NCBI GenBank assembly: GCA_964036195.1
Contig: OZ038450.1
Span: 3,412,701 to 3,476,700, forward strand
Direction: 5' to 3'
Length of the DNA: 64,000 bases
Source: Sphaerolaimus hirsutus
Taxonomy: Eukaryota; Nematoda; Chromadorea; Monhysterida; Sphaerolaimidae
Shown here one piece after another: positions 1 to 11,870 of this stretch. How positions within the stretch are numbered: the stretch's first letter is position 1; every line of letters starts with the position of its first letter. A program made the translations under genes and the position numbers. Below the pieces are notes generated by a model, which was given only the letters and a program-made list of their open reading frames with translations, did no database searches and had not been told where the DNA came from.

Positions 1-612
1 TGTCGTTTACTCTCGTTCGTACCATACGTAACTGGATACAAATACAAACTTGGCGGTGAGCCAAGTGCCCATACGTGACCCGATCCGCGCAGTTGGCTAC
101 TTTTCAATAAAAATGCTTATTGTCCAGGCCACGCCTACTCAAACGGTTCCGTTGCGATTGCGTAATCACCATGGCGCCACTTTTCAAAGCGCTGCTGATC
201 GATTACTTTTTAGTGCGGCACCGCAAAAAATTGCAGCATAAATGTTGGCGATCGAATCGAAGTAATTAATGGCGGTAATTAATTGTCCTGCTGCCATGCC
301 GCACTATACTCGCGCGTGGAACCGGCAGACAATGAATGAACTAATGTGTCTGTGGTAAATCTAGATATACCTATTTATTGTGCGTAAAACTCGGCGGACA
401 TGAAACGAATCATGTATTTGGCCCTTGGTTCCCAATGACGTATGTTTTTTTATTCGAACTTGAATGGACGGATTCCATTCGGTTCACGACACATTTTATT
501 CAATCCGACTTTTTATAAGAGAACGATATGAATTTGATAAACATATCGTTACAGAAAGTCGGATTGTAACGCATTAGGCCCGATCTTATCGTCGCGGCCC
601 AGATAGATTCCT

Positions 613-905
613 CCAAAAAAGTACGTATGAAATTTGGCACACGTCCAAATTCCTTGCGTTTCATCCCAAAAAGATTAAAGACACCCGATTTCTGTTCGCA
701 TCACGATAATGGCCGCGGAATGTGATTAAGTAAACACAAGTTTCAACTAGTACGTTTGTCGCCATTTGCGGTCAATTGCTTAATCGCATTCCGCGGCCAT
801 TATTGGCGACGTGAACAAAAATCGTGCATCTTAAAACTTATTTGCACGAAACGCGAAAATTTGGACATATGCCAAGTTTTATTAGTCACACTCGTACAAA
901 AATCC
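613..905. repeat. Long imperfect inverted repeat
   Basis: The stretch from about 613 to 730 is the imperfect reverse complement of about 777 to 905. The inner boundary is sharp: AATGGCCGCGGAATG near 708 pairs with CATTCCGCGGCCATT near 785. A smaller hairpin lies at 507-560. No coding signal was seen in the first kilobase; open frames on both strands here mirror each other through the repeat. This is probably a decayed MITE. Confidence 0.6.
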
Positions 906-1023
906 CGTAGAACAATGACTTCCAAAAAGTCCGCCGAGTTTAGTATCATATTCACTGTTGGTCGCAATGCATTTAGCATTGATCTGTTTCTGAACTTTTT
1001 ATTTGGATTTTTGGTGTTGCGAC

Positions 1024-1296
1024 TAGTGATGGAAAAGGCGCCAGGACTTGGCGCTTTTCCGAACCCTAGCACCAAGCGTCAATGGCGCCAGAGCAACATG
1101 GCGCCAAGCGCCTAAAACGCCGTGGCGCGTTTTGCTTTGGCGCCAGATATTCTGTTCCTGGCGCCAGGCAAAAATAGCGCCAAGCGCCAAAAGCGCCATG
1201 GCGTTTTTGATGGGCGTGGCGCCACAGCAATCTAGCGCCAAGCGCCAATGGCGCTATTACCTGTGGCGCTAGCGCCATCGCGCTTTTCCATCACTA
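1024..1296. mobile_element. hAT-like MITE with GCGCC-rich core
   Basis: The ends are inverted (TAGTGATGGAAAAGGCGCC and GCGCTTTTCCATCACTA) and are flanked by 8-bp duplications GTTGCGAC and GTTGTGAC, with one mismatch. The core is a run of GGCGCC and GCGCCATGGCGC palindromes. Open frames rich in Ala, Trp and Arg in this interval are translations of the repeat. The 8-bp duplication and TAG(T/G)GATGG ends fit a non-autonomous hAT element. Confidence 0.75.
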
Positions 1297-1643
1297 GTTG
1301 TGACTGTCGAGACAAATGATGGGTGGGAATACAAACATCTGGATACAGGCGGCGTGTATATTCATTTGCTTTTTTATTTATTTGTGCAGCGATCAGCTCA
1401 AACAGGCACTGTCGTGAAAATTACGCAATGGGCAGAGTATTTACAATCAAATAATTTATTTGGCACCGATGGATAAAAGCATAGAACCAGATCGAAATTG
1501 AGCGGAAAAACATCGACACAAAAGAAAAGTATGGCAATTGGGTGATTATCACTGCAGCGTCAGGAAACATTACAGTAACATATTTAAAGCACCGATGAGT
1601 TCATAAAATATGCAACAAAAAAACATAATTGTACAAATAGTGA

Positions 1644-2093
1644 TACCGTATTTCCTCGAAATACCCCCCCACGAAATACCCCCCCTCGTTTGACCCCCCC
1701 CCCCTCTCGGGACCACTATGAAACAATCACCCCCCCCTCGAAATACCCCCCCCCAAAATTGAGTGTAAAGGGAACGTACATGACAATAACTGTAGTTTGT
1801 GTTCTGTGTACTGCAGAACACACGTTAAAACAATGTCGGTGTCACGTTAGAACAGTGTACATACCATCTACATACTAATATTAGTCTACAGAACCTTATA
1901 AATGGCGGTTTTTGTTGCATTTTTTGACGTCTGCGTACGTTTCAGACGACAATTTCGTACTTGGTTTTCGAAAATTGTCTTGTGAAATAATACCCCCCCC
2001 TCGAAATACCCCCCCTCTCGTTTAACCCCCCCCCCCTCTCGGAACCACTATGAAACAATCACCCCCCGGGGGGTATTTCGAGGAAATACGGTA
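1644..2093. mobile_element. TA-flanked palindromic MITE (ACCGTATT ends)
   Basis: It starts TACCGTATTTCCTCGAAATA and ends with the inverse, GAGGAAATACGGTA, with C/G homopolymer tracts just inside each end. TA at both borders suggests a Tc1/mariner-type duplication. Relatives with the same ends occur at 4449, 10724, 11871, 36032, 49668 and 51580. Confidence 0.65.
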
Positions 2094-2455
2094 AGTAGTT
2101 TAACTTTACCTAAGTTCACAGGTCAATTCCATAAGTGGACATGTGACAAGAATTGTAACGAAAGTCAAGTGGTAAGCGACAACTTTCGTCTACCCATGCC
2201 ATTATTTTTCTTGTCACTGGTCTACTAACTGAATTGGCACCAGGGGCCACTCCACTCTGTAAAATGCCACGTAAAATGTCATGCAAAGTGAAAAAAACTC
2301 AGAAATGCCATGGAAAATGTCTACCGGTCAGTGGAAAAAAATTGACCTATTACGTGACTTTTGATACTTTACATGACATTTTACATTGGAGGTGACATGA
2401 GCTGCTTATCAGTTACCGTAAATTCTCGACTTGTTCCACTGTCTTGACTCTTGAG

Positions 2456-2671
2456 TAGTGATGTAAAAGCGCCATGGCGCTGGCGCCCGGCGCCAGGTAC
2501 AAAATGCCTGGCACTGGCGCTAGCGCCAAAGCAAAAAGCGCCATGGCGCTTCTGGCGCTTGGCGCCATTTTGCTCTGGCGCCATTGGCGCTTGGCGCTCG
2601 GAGTCCGAAATGCGCCAAGGCGCTTTTGGAGCTTGGCGCCAAAGTCCTGGCGCTTTTTACATCACTACCTA
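2456..2671. mobile_element. hAT-like GCGCC MITE, second copy
   Basis: Ends TAGTGATGTAAAAGCGCC and GGCGCTTTTTACATCACTA. CTCTTGAG occurs immediately left (2448-2455) and, after four extra bases, on the right (2672-2679), consistent with an 8-bp duplication. The interior again consists of GCGCC palindromes. Confidence 0.65.
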
Positions 2672-3447
2672 CTCTTGAGTAGTTTCCTCTGCTAACCGAG
2701 TGTGGTAAAAGATCACATTGAATAGTCATCCCCATCTGGTGGCTGGTGGGAACATAGTGAAATGTTCAATACATACAGCAACATCACGCGTAGATGTGTG
2801 CTGTGTTGCCATATAATTACATGACATGTGTTATTACTGGTATTTTAGCAAATAAAAAAAAAAAAACTAGAAATTCTTGCTGAATTTACATTATTTATAC
2901 CATCACATAATTTGTATTTCTAGAACTTCTATAGCCATAAATATAACTCTATACACCTAACTGGTATTTATAGAAGTTTTATGGTTGTAAACTCTGACGT
3001 GCACAAAAATCCTCCCTTGAATTATCCCCTCTTAAATAGATCCCCCTCAAAAATGTCAGACAAAAAACTCCCCAGGGGAACTAATCGAGGATATACGGTA
3101 AATTATTTGTATTCAAGCCGCAACGACAAATGTAGGCATATCATATTGCTGGAACACGTAGGTGGCAAGCATTTGCAATTCGTCGAGCATGTGAAATGGG
3201 GCGCATAGCGTGATTGGCGGCAAATGTGTAGTTCCTGGAAAAAATTACAGTGGGAAAAGACTTGAATTGAATTAGTTAAGCTAGGAATACAATTGACTTT
3301 GATTGGTTATCTTTGATATTTGATCAATGCATTTGGAACTTTACTCGTCACTTGATATCGGGAATTTGACACTTAACATGACAGTTAACTTTCGAAACGT
3401 TTCACTTAACAGGACACTTAAAAATACAGACTGCGAGTCTACGCAGC

Positions 3448-6400
3448 TTAGCGTGTGTCCACAAAAACTTCCAAACCCAACAAACCACTCTGCACCCTCC
3501 TTTCATGGGCGCACTGGGCGAAGTCGACCACTTCATCGAGAGCTAGTCTGGCGTAGCGCCTGGGGGCGGTCCCAAACCCTGTAAATGCCCTGTAAAATGT
3601 AAAATGTCATGCAAAGTGTCAAAAGTCATGTAAAATGCCGGGGCAGTCCAAAGCCCTGTAAAGTGTAAAGTAAAGTGTCAAATGTAAAGTCAAATGCAAA
3701 GTAAAGTGTCAATCAAAACAAAAAAGAAAAAGTTTTAATTACTGAACTTTGCATGACAATTGACAGTTTACTTTGCATTTGACTTTACATTTGACACTTG
3801 ACTTTACACTTTACAGGGCTTGGGACTGCCACCTGTAAAATGTAAAATGTCATGCAAAGTGTCAAAAGTCATGTAAAATGCCCTGCAAAATGGCAACCGT
3901 GTTTGCCATTTTGCAGGGCATTTTCCATGACTTTTGACACTTTGCATGACATTTTACATTTTACAGGGCATTTTACAGGGTCTGGGACTGGCACCTGAGC
4001 GCCACCACGCGCACGTTTGGGAAGGCAGCGAGCAAATAACACAGCGAGTCTAGTTGGCGCCGCAGCCAACGCTGGCCAGAACAGGCGCCGATTTCTAGGA
4101 TCTGAGAGGGGGGAATGGATGAATGGGGATTAGGTAGAGTGGATTTTTAGAAGGTAGTGATGTTTTGATGGGGGCTGCACTGATACGCACATCTGCCCGA
4201 TACGCACATTTGCCCGTTTTTTTCACTTGACACTTTTTCAAGTGATTTTCAGATATGAGTAAAGTGAAAAAAGTTCACTAATGTCATTGCGCAACTTTTT
4301 TCACTTTAATCATATCTGAAAATCACTTGAAAATGTCAAGTGAAAAAAACGGGCAAATGTGCGTATCAGGCCTGCCCCGTTTTGACGATGTCATACAGAG
4401 ATAATGCTATTTTACAGATTTACTACAAATCCAGCTATAACCAATTTCACCGTATGTGCTCGAAATACCCAACCCCCCACAAAATGGACAATATGAATTT
4501 ATAACCCCCCTTCGAAATACCCTCCCCCCAATTGAGTGTAAAGAGAACGTAAATTACAAAAGCTGCGGTTTGTGATCCGAGCAATGCAGAACACACATAA
4601 AAACAATGACTTTGTAACGTTAGAACATGGTTCACACCATCTACATATTTAGCTACCTCAATAATTCGATAGACCCTGTTACATGGTTAACCGCCCCCCC
4701 CCCCCTCAAAAATCTCATTCTGAAAAAGAAATCTCCCGGAGGTATTTCGAGCAAATACGGTAGACAACGTTTTCACGGCAAAAGTTTGCAGTGAAGTTTC
4801 CAAACAGATCTTTCAGTTTTGAAAATTTGCAAAATGTGAACCTCATTCTCTCCAATTCCCAAACAAGTCTAAAATGGCGTGACTTAATGCCGTAACGGCG
4901 GACCACTCGCAATTGGAGAAAAACCTCCCCTCTAACCTCCAGCGCGCGCATGTCTCCTCCACCAGCCAACAAACCCTCCAATTTGATAGTCTCGCCCAAA
5001 TGAGGCCACCTGCAGAAGTCACACAGGCCGACCGAGTCCAAACCCGCAGTTATGGCTGCATCAGTGTCACATTGGCAGTCTGCCAAACACAGACGTAAAG
5101 TCAACTCGTGCAGTAGGGGCAGTTGAGGGAGTATGGAGCCGAATTGGTTTAGTAGCTGGGTGTCGATTGTCAATTGTAGCTGTGAGGCGTGTTTAGCATT
5201 GACAAATCTCTGGGAGATTTATATTTGAAATATTATTAGAAAATAAAAAGAATATAGAACCATTTTTACATTTTTATCTTTCCAGAATCTTCCAGATAGG
5301 TAGATTTAATTGTATTTTCTCTTTTAAAGATTTTTAAAACTATCAGAAAATGTTGGAAATATCTCAATTTTATATTGTTCTGGCTTTTCTCAGGTTGATT
5401 TAATTATAATTTTATTGTGAGAGATTTTCTGATATTATATTTAACTAAAATATAATCCCCAAAATCACCCATTTTCCCCCAAAACCACCCATTTTTCAAA
5501 GTTAGGTATGATATGGCATGTTGTTGGGGTTGATGGAACTCTGCAGACTTAATGTTTTCTGATTCGATAAACTAAAAACAGTGACCAAAATGGATAAAAT
5601 ATTTGATAAAACAAAACAGCCACCGCTAAAACAAAACCAACAGTTTTCAAAGCTGTGTGGTGGTTGAGGGAATGCACTCCAACCAAACCGACGCTATCGC
5701 ACAAATAAAGTGACTGCAATTTGTCACATGCGCGCACAATCTCCGCTAATTTTTCATCAAACCGCTCGTCTGGCCACTCGCTGCACTCTGAGCGGCACTC
5801 AGTGACGCTCAGTTCAGTTAATTTGGAACTCGCCACTCGCGCCAAGGAAAGGGCTAGGCGACGCGCTGTGAGAGGGAGTAATTGTTGATCATGTTTTTTG
5901 ATTTTATTCGAGATTGATGTCGATTTTGGTCGAGATTAATGTTGATTTTGGTCGAGATTGATGTCGATTTTGGTCGAGATTGATGTCGATTTTGGTCGAG
6001 ATTGATCTCGATTTTGGTCGAGATAGGTTAGATTCACAAACATGTCAAACAGACATATGAACAAAATTTGCGTAAAAAGTTTGCTACTCAATACGATTTC
6101 CACCCTCCAATAATTCCCCAGCCGGAGAATGTATCTGGCAAATAAAAATCAGCTCAGCAGGCTTATTCGAAGACATAAAAGTTTTTCTACACGCAAAGAC
6201 CGTTGGGCAGTGCAGGCCATCAAATATCCACCCTTCAGATACAGAGTAGGTACTCACAAACCCTGTAGAATACGCTGTAAAATGTCATGTATTTAAATGC
6301 CCTGGAAAGTTGTGTTATGTTTTTTATTTCACTCGAATTTTGACATTTTACATGACTTTCGATACTTCGCATGACCTTTGACATTTTACACGATCTGATA

Positions 6401-9400
6401 GTGGCACCGGCACCATTCACTCACCAGCGGGCAAATTTACATCACTCTCAAAGCCGACCCCATTTGTGGCCACAAATTGGCACACCTTCAATCGAGTGAA
6501 ATCTTCAACACACTCGGCCAACTGATCTATCTGGGGGCAGTCCCAGTCCCAGACGATGTAAAATACCGTGTAAAATGTCAAATGTCATGCAATGTGTCAA
6601 AAGTCATGTAAAATACCCTGTAAAATGGCAAACGTACGTTTTACCGGGCATTTTCTATGACTTTTGACACTTTGCATGACATTTGACATTTTACAGGGCA
6701 TTTTACAGGGTCTAGAGCTGGCACCAGGTCAATCGGTGCGGCGGGCGGAAATCGATAGTCGGTCGGCCACACGAACCACAGCGACTGCAGGTTCAGCTTG
6801 CCGATGCACAGACGGAATGCTGTCGTGAGCTGGGGGCACTCTCAGACCCTGTAAAAGACCCGGTAAAGTGTAAACGCCCCTGTAAAATGTCATTTGCCAT
6901 GCAAAAACCCTGTAAAGTATCATGTATATCCAAATATTATTTTATTGTATCCAAATCTTATGTTTTGTCTCCAAATCATACTTTTTGACATAAGATTTGG
7001 ATACAAAAACATAAGATTAGGATATGATATAATAAGATTTGGTTACACTTGACACTTTACAGGGTCTTTTACATGACACATGACATTTTACAGGGTCTTT
7101 TACATGACACATGATATTTTACAGGCTCTTTTACATGATACATGACATTTTACGGGGACTTTTACAGGGTCTGGGAGTGGCACCTGGCTGTACGATGTGA
7201 ATCTGCACATGGGTGGGATGGAGAGATATGATAAATGCAAAATGTGTAAAAATAAGAAATACATGTTTGACAGAATTAGGCTGGAAAAGCACGGACAAGA
7301 ACGTCAGGCGCTATGGTGGCGACAGTGAGAGAAGTGCCCAGTCCCAATGGCACCCCGGCAGGGCGTTACTTCGCGCAGCCCCCCCCCTTAACAAAATACC
7401 CCATATGTCTAAAAAAGGGGAATTATTCGAGGGTGGGGAATTACTTTTTCCCTCGATCGATTGACAGGGGGAAATTATTCGAGGGGGTTATTCGAGCAAA
7501 TACCGTAACATTCCTGACAAAAAGTCTGTCGAAAAACACCAATGCAGGGGCCAGTTGCGCAAAGTGGTAAAGTACTTTCCTCGTCAATTTATTCTTTACT
7601 AATTAATTTTCCATTTATTATTTTACTTCATTTTTTACCTTACACTTTATTCTTTATTTTACCCAAGGGGCCTGTTCCGGGAGCGGCAAACGTATCCAGC
7701 ATATACGGTAAATACACACAAATAAAGGCAATAAAACGACCCTCTCACCTGTACATTTCCTTCCTATCTTTCGTGCCTAGCTGAGCCAACAAACCACCGC
7801 ACAAGTCCAAAAAGTGTAAATGATACCGAGTAGCGGGCCAGGGGGCAGTTGCAGACCCTGTAAAAGACCTGTAAAATGTAAAATGTCATGCAAAGCGTCA
7901 AAAGTCATGTAAGATGGCCTGCAACCAACGATGGAAAAAAACACAGAAATTGAACACAGAAACTCAATGAGTTTCTGTGTTTTTGTTTTACACAGAAACA
8001 CGGAAACTCACAAATTTTGAAAAACTCAAAACTCAAATGAGTTTTTTTTTGGAGAACACAGAAACACAGAAACACGGAAACACAGAAAAGTTTTTTGAGT
8101 TTTTGAGTTTTTTTCAGCGAAGTGGAACACATTTTCATAACGCACATGAATTCAGTGAAACTAAACAAGATAAGATATGCATGTATAGCATGTAAATATG
8201 TACATAATGTATTCATATTTTATGATGGAACAAAAAATAAATTAAAGATGGCATGTACACATCTCCCAGTGGACATGTTTAAATATAGTTGTAGTTCAAA
8301 TCAATTCTGTAGTCTCAACAGTGCACATCCATTGAAGTATTTTGGAGTACTGCGTAAATTGTCGTTTGTGTGCATTTTGTTGATGCTGGTGTTGTGATGT
8401 GGGTGTATGTCCTCATTGAGGAAATTTTTATGGACTTTTTCGACACTTGAATGAATACACATATGTTATGTGGGGTTAAAACATGTGCAAAACCAATATT
8501 TTATAAGAAAACCGCTGTTTCCACATCAAAATGCTGTAAATCAGAATTTTTGGTGGGAAAACTCGAATTTTTTGGACAAAAACTCGAGTTTTTTTAGAAA
8601 AACCCCCAAAAAACTCGAGTTTTAACAAAAAACACAGAAATAAAAACAGAGTTACTCAAGTTTTTTTCGATAAAAAAACTCAAAACACAGGTATTCATTT
8701 TTGAAAAACTCAAAACACAGAAAGTGTTTTTTTTGGAGAACTTACCCATCGTTGCCTGCAACATGGGAAACGTACGTTGCCAAACGTAATGGCAAACAAA
8801 TGGCAAACGTACGTTTGCCATTTTGCAGGGCATTTTCTATGACTTTTGACACTTTGCATGACATTTGACATTTTACAGGGTCTTTTACAGGATCTGGGAC
8901 TGGCACCAGACATGTCGCGCGGTGGATATCACGAAATTTAGCTGTCTGCACACCAGGCGCAGCTTGAAAATGTCGCGTAGATTGCCGCATTTTTTAACTG
9001 GAATGTTTTTTGGAGGGTTGCGGTTTGCGAAGTAGACAGGAAAAGTGAAATGCTTTCAAATGTCAAATGGGCCGAATGGTTTTCATAAAGATTGTAGTTG
9101 ATGGGATGCGAAACAGTGTTCAAATGCACATGGCAATATTAATTCCTCTTCGACATTGCCGCACGTGCCCTTGAAAATTGTCCTGCGACCTACAGTGTCA
9201 TAAAATCGAGTTGACACTAAAACCAGTTGACATCCAGTGTGTGGCGCCTGTGCGGGCGCATCGATCACTGTGCAATTCGAATAAAATGCTGACACAATCA
9301 AATTATACAGGCCCACAGCTGATTTTCGTTCTTCACATTACATTCTACAAAAAAACATGGCAAGTTCAAAAGTTTTAAAATAAAAACTGACGGATAGAAC

Positions 9401-9674
9401 AAAGCACGTCGACTGGCAATTTCTCTAAACTCAACCATTCATTTTCCGCCGAATTTTTCATACTTTTTTCCGCGATTACTCCCACCTTCAATTGTTTCAC
9501 ACGCTGCACCAAATTTTGATAGTTCACCCTCTCCAAATCGTATCGATGGTCATACTGAATTTTATACAACGGCAAGACGTTGTTGCGGTGAATATGTTGG
9601 TAGTAATCATAATTGGAAAGGTGCCAAGAATGTACAGCCCTTCTGGGGACCCGTTTGGAGCGGTAGGTAGGCAT
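3448..9674 (-). CDS. F-box protein with leucine-rich C-terminal region
   Basis: Predicted substrate adaptor of an SCF-type ubiquitin ligase. Coding exons (minus): 9674-9392, 8997-8907, 7838-7749, 7202-7184, 6829-6725, 6530-6425, 5865-5642, 5179-4937, 4101-3995, 3559-3448; all phases agree, giving about 459 residues and a stop at 3448-3450. The F-box crosses the first intron (LEKLPVDVLCSIL, then LRDIFKLRLVCRQLN). After it come segments rich in Leu and Cys resembling irregular leucine-rich repeats, such as KLQSLYLC and LHELTLRLC. An upstream ATG at 9716 is an alternative start; 9674 has the better context. Introns 1, 3, 6, 7 and 8 are ordinary GT-AG. Introns 2, 4, 5 and 9 consist of introner-like MITEs. 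Exon 4 is only 19 nt. The orthologue was not identified; the F-box call is firmer than the repeat class. Confidence 0.8.
3560..3994 (-). mobile_element. Introner-like MITE forming F-box gene intron 9 (CAG/CAG), with a nested copy
   Basis: In gene sense the exon ends GCTCAG, the intron starts GTGCCAGTCCCAGACCC and ends GACCGCCCCCAG, and the next exon starts GCGCTACGC. The CAG triplet is duplicated at both edges, so the intron has canonical GT and AG ends. A second element with the same kind of ends, near 3644-3834, sits inside and interrupts the outer copy. Removing the interval joins two coding exons in phase. Confidence 0.8.
4170..4378. mobile_element. MITE with ATACGCAC ends
   Basis: Inverted ends GGGGCTGCACTGATACGCAC and GCGTATCAGGCCTGCCCC. 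The flanks GTTTTGAT (4162-4169) and GTTTTGAC (4379-4386) look like an 8-bp target duplication with one mismatch. It lies in intron 8 of the F-box gene. Confidence 0.6.
4449..4762. mobile_element. TA-type MITE (ACCGTAT ends) in F-box intron 8
   Basis: It begins ACCGTATGTGCTCGAAATA and ends TATTTCGAGCAAATACGGTA, with C-rich tracts inside both ends. Same family as the copy at 1644. Confidence 0.55.
5905..6024. repeat. 22-bp tandem repeat, about five copies
   Basis: The unit CGATTTTGGTCGAGATTGAT plus GT is repeated head to tail with few differences. It lies inside intron 6 of the F-box gene, upstream (gene sense) of the exon at 5642-5865. Confidence 0.85.
6531..6724 (-). mobile_element. Introner-like MITE forming F-box gene intron 5 (CTG donor side, CAG acceptor side)
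   Basis: In gene sense the exon ends GACCTG, the intron runs from GTGCCAGCTCTAGACCC to GACTGCCCCCAG, and the next exon starts ATAGATCAG. The flanking triplets differ (CTG left, CAG right), so the intron has a canonical AG even though the donor-side triplet is CTG. The interior is a hairpin of the family sequence. Confidence 0.8.
6830..7183 (-). mobile_element. Introner-like MITE forming F-box gene intron 4 (CAG/CAG)
   Basis: Exon 4 ends AGCCAG, the intron runs from GTGCCACTCCCAGACCC to GAGTGCCCCCAG, and exon 5 starts CTCACGACA. CAG is duplicated and the ends are canonical. The middle holds an extra inverted segment built on ATCCAAATCTTAT, also seen in the copy at 50599. Confidence 0.8.
7839..8906 (-). 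mobile_element. Introner-like MITE forming F-box gene intron 2 (CTG/CTG), split by a hAT-like element
   Basis: Exon 2 ends CATGTCTG, the intron starts GTGCCAGTCCCAGATCC and ends CAACTGCCCCCTG, and exon 3 starts GCCCGC. Joining gives an in-frame Trp codon, TG plus G. The acceptor dinucleotide is TG, not AG. A separate element at 7926-8754 is inserted inside, so the introner is older. Confidence 0.75.
7926..8754. mobile_element. hAT-like element nested inside an introner
   Basis: Ends CAACGATGG and CCATCGTTG with a perfect 8-bp duplication CCTGCAAC at 7918-7925 and 8755-8762. The duplicated octamer belongs to the surrounding introner. The interior is built of AAAACTCAAAACACAG-like repeats in both orientations. 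No transposase frame was seen. Confidence 0.8.
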
Positions 9675-10723
9675 GGCGCTGCGTTGTGTGCACTGCACGG
9701 TCGACTTTTTTATCATATGCAATAAAATAGTGAGAGTGGCAGCGGTGAATTTTTTTAATTTATTTCAGGTGTCGCCCGCATGGGCTCATTCTGCAAGTGG
9801 ACAAGTGCAAGTGATAACTCGGGTGCCAATCCCAGATCCTGTAAAATGCCCTGTAAAGGGTCAAATGTCATGCAGTGTCAACGTCACGTAAAATGCCCTG
9901 CAAAATGGCAACTCGGCACGGCATTTTACATGACTTTAGACACCTTGCATGACATTTGACATTTTACAGGGCACTTTACAGAGTCTGGGACTGCCCCCAG
10001 GTTGTAAGCCAAGTGACAGGTAAACTCAACGTGACAAGTATTTTCATACAATCATATTATTTCATACATTGTCGAGGCTTGCTCGTCAGATGAGTTTCGC
10101 TTGACATACCACTTGAACATAACTTGGTATTTTCGCCACTTGTCTAAATACTTGAATAAGCACCATCTCTATCGCTAGTTGTTTGACATTTGACTAGTGT
10201 TAGAGCTGTTTTGTGAGATCATGGGTGCTTAAGTCGTTCCATACAAAATTCCCACAAAACCCAGCCATTTTTAGTGCCATAATTGCAAGTATTTACATGT
10301 AGGTATTTTATACGCGAGCGAAAAATTCTTTATAGCGAATCTACAGGAGCATTTCGAAAATAATGTAGATTTCAATCGCAGTTTCTTGCCACAAAAAGAA
10401 CGTCAATATTTAAGTGCAGTGCAGTGCAATGCATCCGAAGGTGCTTCAAGATTAAAAAGTGCAAAAAGTTCTGATCGTGCAGTGTGGAGTGGAATGTGGA
10501 CGCAGCGCAGAGGAAAAGCCTTGAAAAAAATCAAACAAAGCACCACCACCAAACAAACGGATATATCTTTACAACAACTACAATTTCACTTGTTCATGTC
10601 AAGATTTGCACTGCAACGCATTACGAATTATAGGCATTTTTAATGTATAGAATACATAAGCGGAAAAAAATCACTAAAATGGGTGGAAAACCGGCATAAT
10701 CGAGTAAAAAAGGTAAAAACGGG

Positions 10724-10819
10724 TACCCTAAATCCTCGAATAAGACCCCAGGAGAGTTATTTTTCGTCAGTTTTTGAGGGGGAAGTTATTCAAAGAGGGG
10801 TCTTATTCGAGGATTTGTA
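10724..10819. mobile_element. Short TA-type MITE
   Basis: TACCCTAAATCCTCGAATAA at the left mirrors TTATTCGAGGATTTGTA at the right. It is a short relative of the element at 49668-50064. Confidence 0.55.
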
Positions 10820-10842
10820 GCATATAATCATGTAAATATAAT

Positions 10843-11489
10843 TGAGGCCTCTACTTCTAAAAGTCGACACGTCCACAAAATGCGATTTTGAGTAAATCGC
10901 ATTTTAAGTTTCCGATCCAATTCCAGACCCGTGGTGCGTGTCCAATTTGGCTCTCTCATGCTTTCCATTAAGTTCCATATGTTGACAATAACGTGTGAAA
11001 TTTTCAGCCCCTGCTCTGAAATATATGTGAAAAATGGGGTGTCCATAAATTTCCATTAGGTCAGAGCAAAACTGGGAGCATTTGGGAGGAAAATGGATAT
11101 GTCGACTTCTTGCACTAGAGAACATCTTTGTTCACGGTAAAGGCGACTCTGCCTTATGGGCAATTTATGGACTTGGCGAATTTTAGAAGTAGCTGTCCAT
11201 GAGGGACATATCACATTTCTTGCTATTTTTTCCCATAAAAAACGAAGGCGGAGGGTGGACTTGTCGACTTTTAGCACGAAACTAAGTGGACTTGTCGACT
11301 TCTTGCCCGAAATTTTTGCATTTTTCCCTAAAAATGTCAAATTTGGCACTTTGCCATATGGGTATGTGAGGATACCATGTGTGGAAAATGATAAAAAATG
11401 TGCGGAATGATGTTTCCAGATGCTGTTTCCGGGCCTAACTCCAAATTTTCAATTTTGTGACTTGTCGAGTTTTAGAAGTAGACGCCTCA
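10843..11489. mobile_element. MITE with TGAGGCCTCTACTTCTAAAA ends
   Basis: The left end TGAGGCCTCTACTTCTAAAA is the inverse of TTTTAGAAGTAGACGCCTCA at the right, giving a 647-bp element flanked by AT-rich sequence. Sub-repeats of GTCGACTT occur inside. The following sequence to about 11740 resembles the GATAGATAGCTG element found at 24661 and 46216. Confidence 0.6.
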
Positions 11490-11870
11490 ATTATAGCCAA
11501 AAATAGCGATTTCGAACTGGAAAATTGGTCAAATGGATGACAAATTAGCGATTTTGTGTAAAAAGTGGGGAAAAACCGCTCAAAATTTGCTCCAAAAAGA
11601 TAGATAGCTGATTGAGGGGATAGTAGCCAAAAACTCAACGGATAGTAGCCAAAAAATTGGATCGGAATAGATAATATAGCTGGCCGATTATGGGGGCTCC
11701 CCCCCAGCCCCCCCCCCAATTGGTGCAAATGAATTAGCAAATCAAGCAAATCAGAATTCTATAAAAATCTAAGACGAGAAACGATGGCAAAATATTGCAA
11801 TACAGTGAGATTCCATACAGTCATTTCGCTGATAAAAAAACGGCCTAAGCAACAAGACCTTACGGATAAA

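Noticed and set aside
1023..2735. Ala/Trp/Arg-rich open frames around the GCGCC blocks
   Set aside because: All six frames of the GGCGCC palindromes are open; the frames end at the MITE borders.
7542..8397. Open frames over 7.5-8.4 kb on both strands
   Set aside because: They lie in the AAACACAGAAAC repeats of the nested hAT-like element and show no domain.
10386..10643. Plus-strand 85-codon open frame
   Set aside because: TTG start, no domain, low complexity, and no splice partners.
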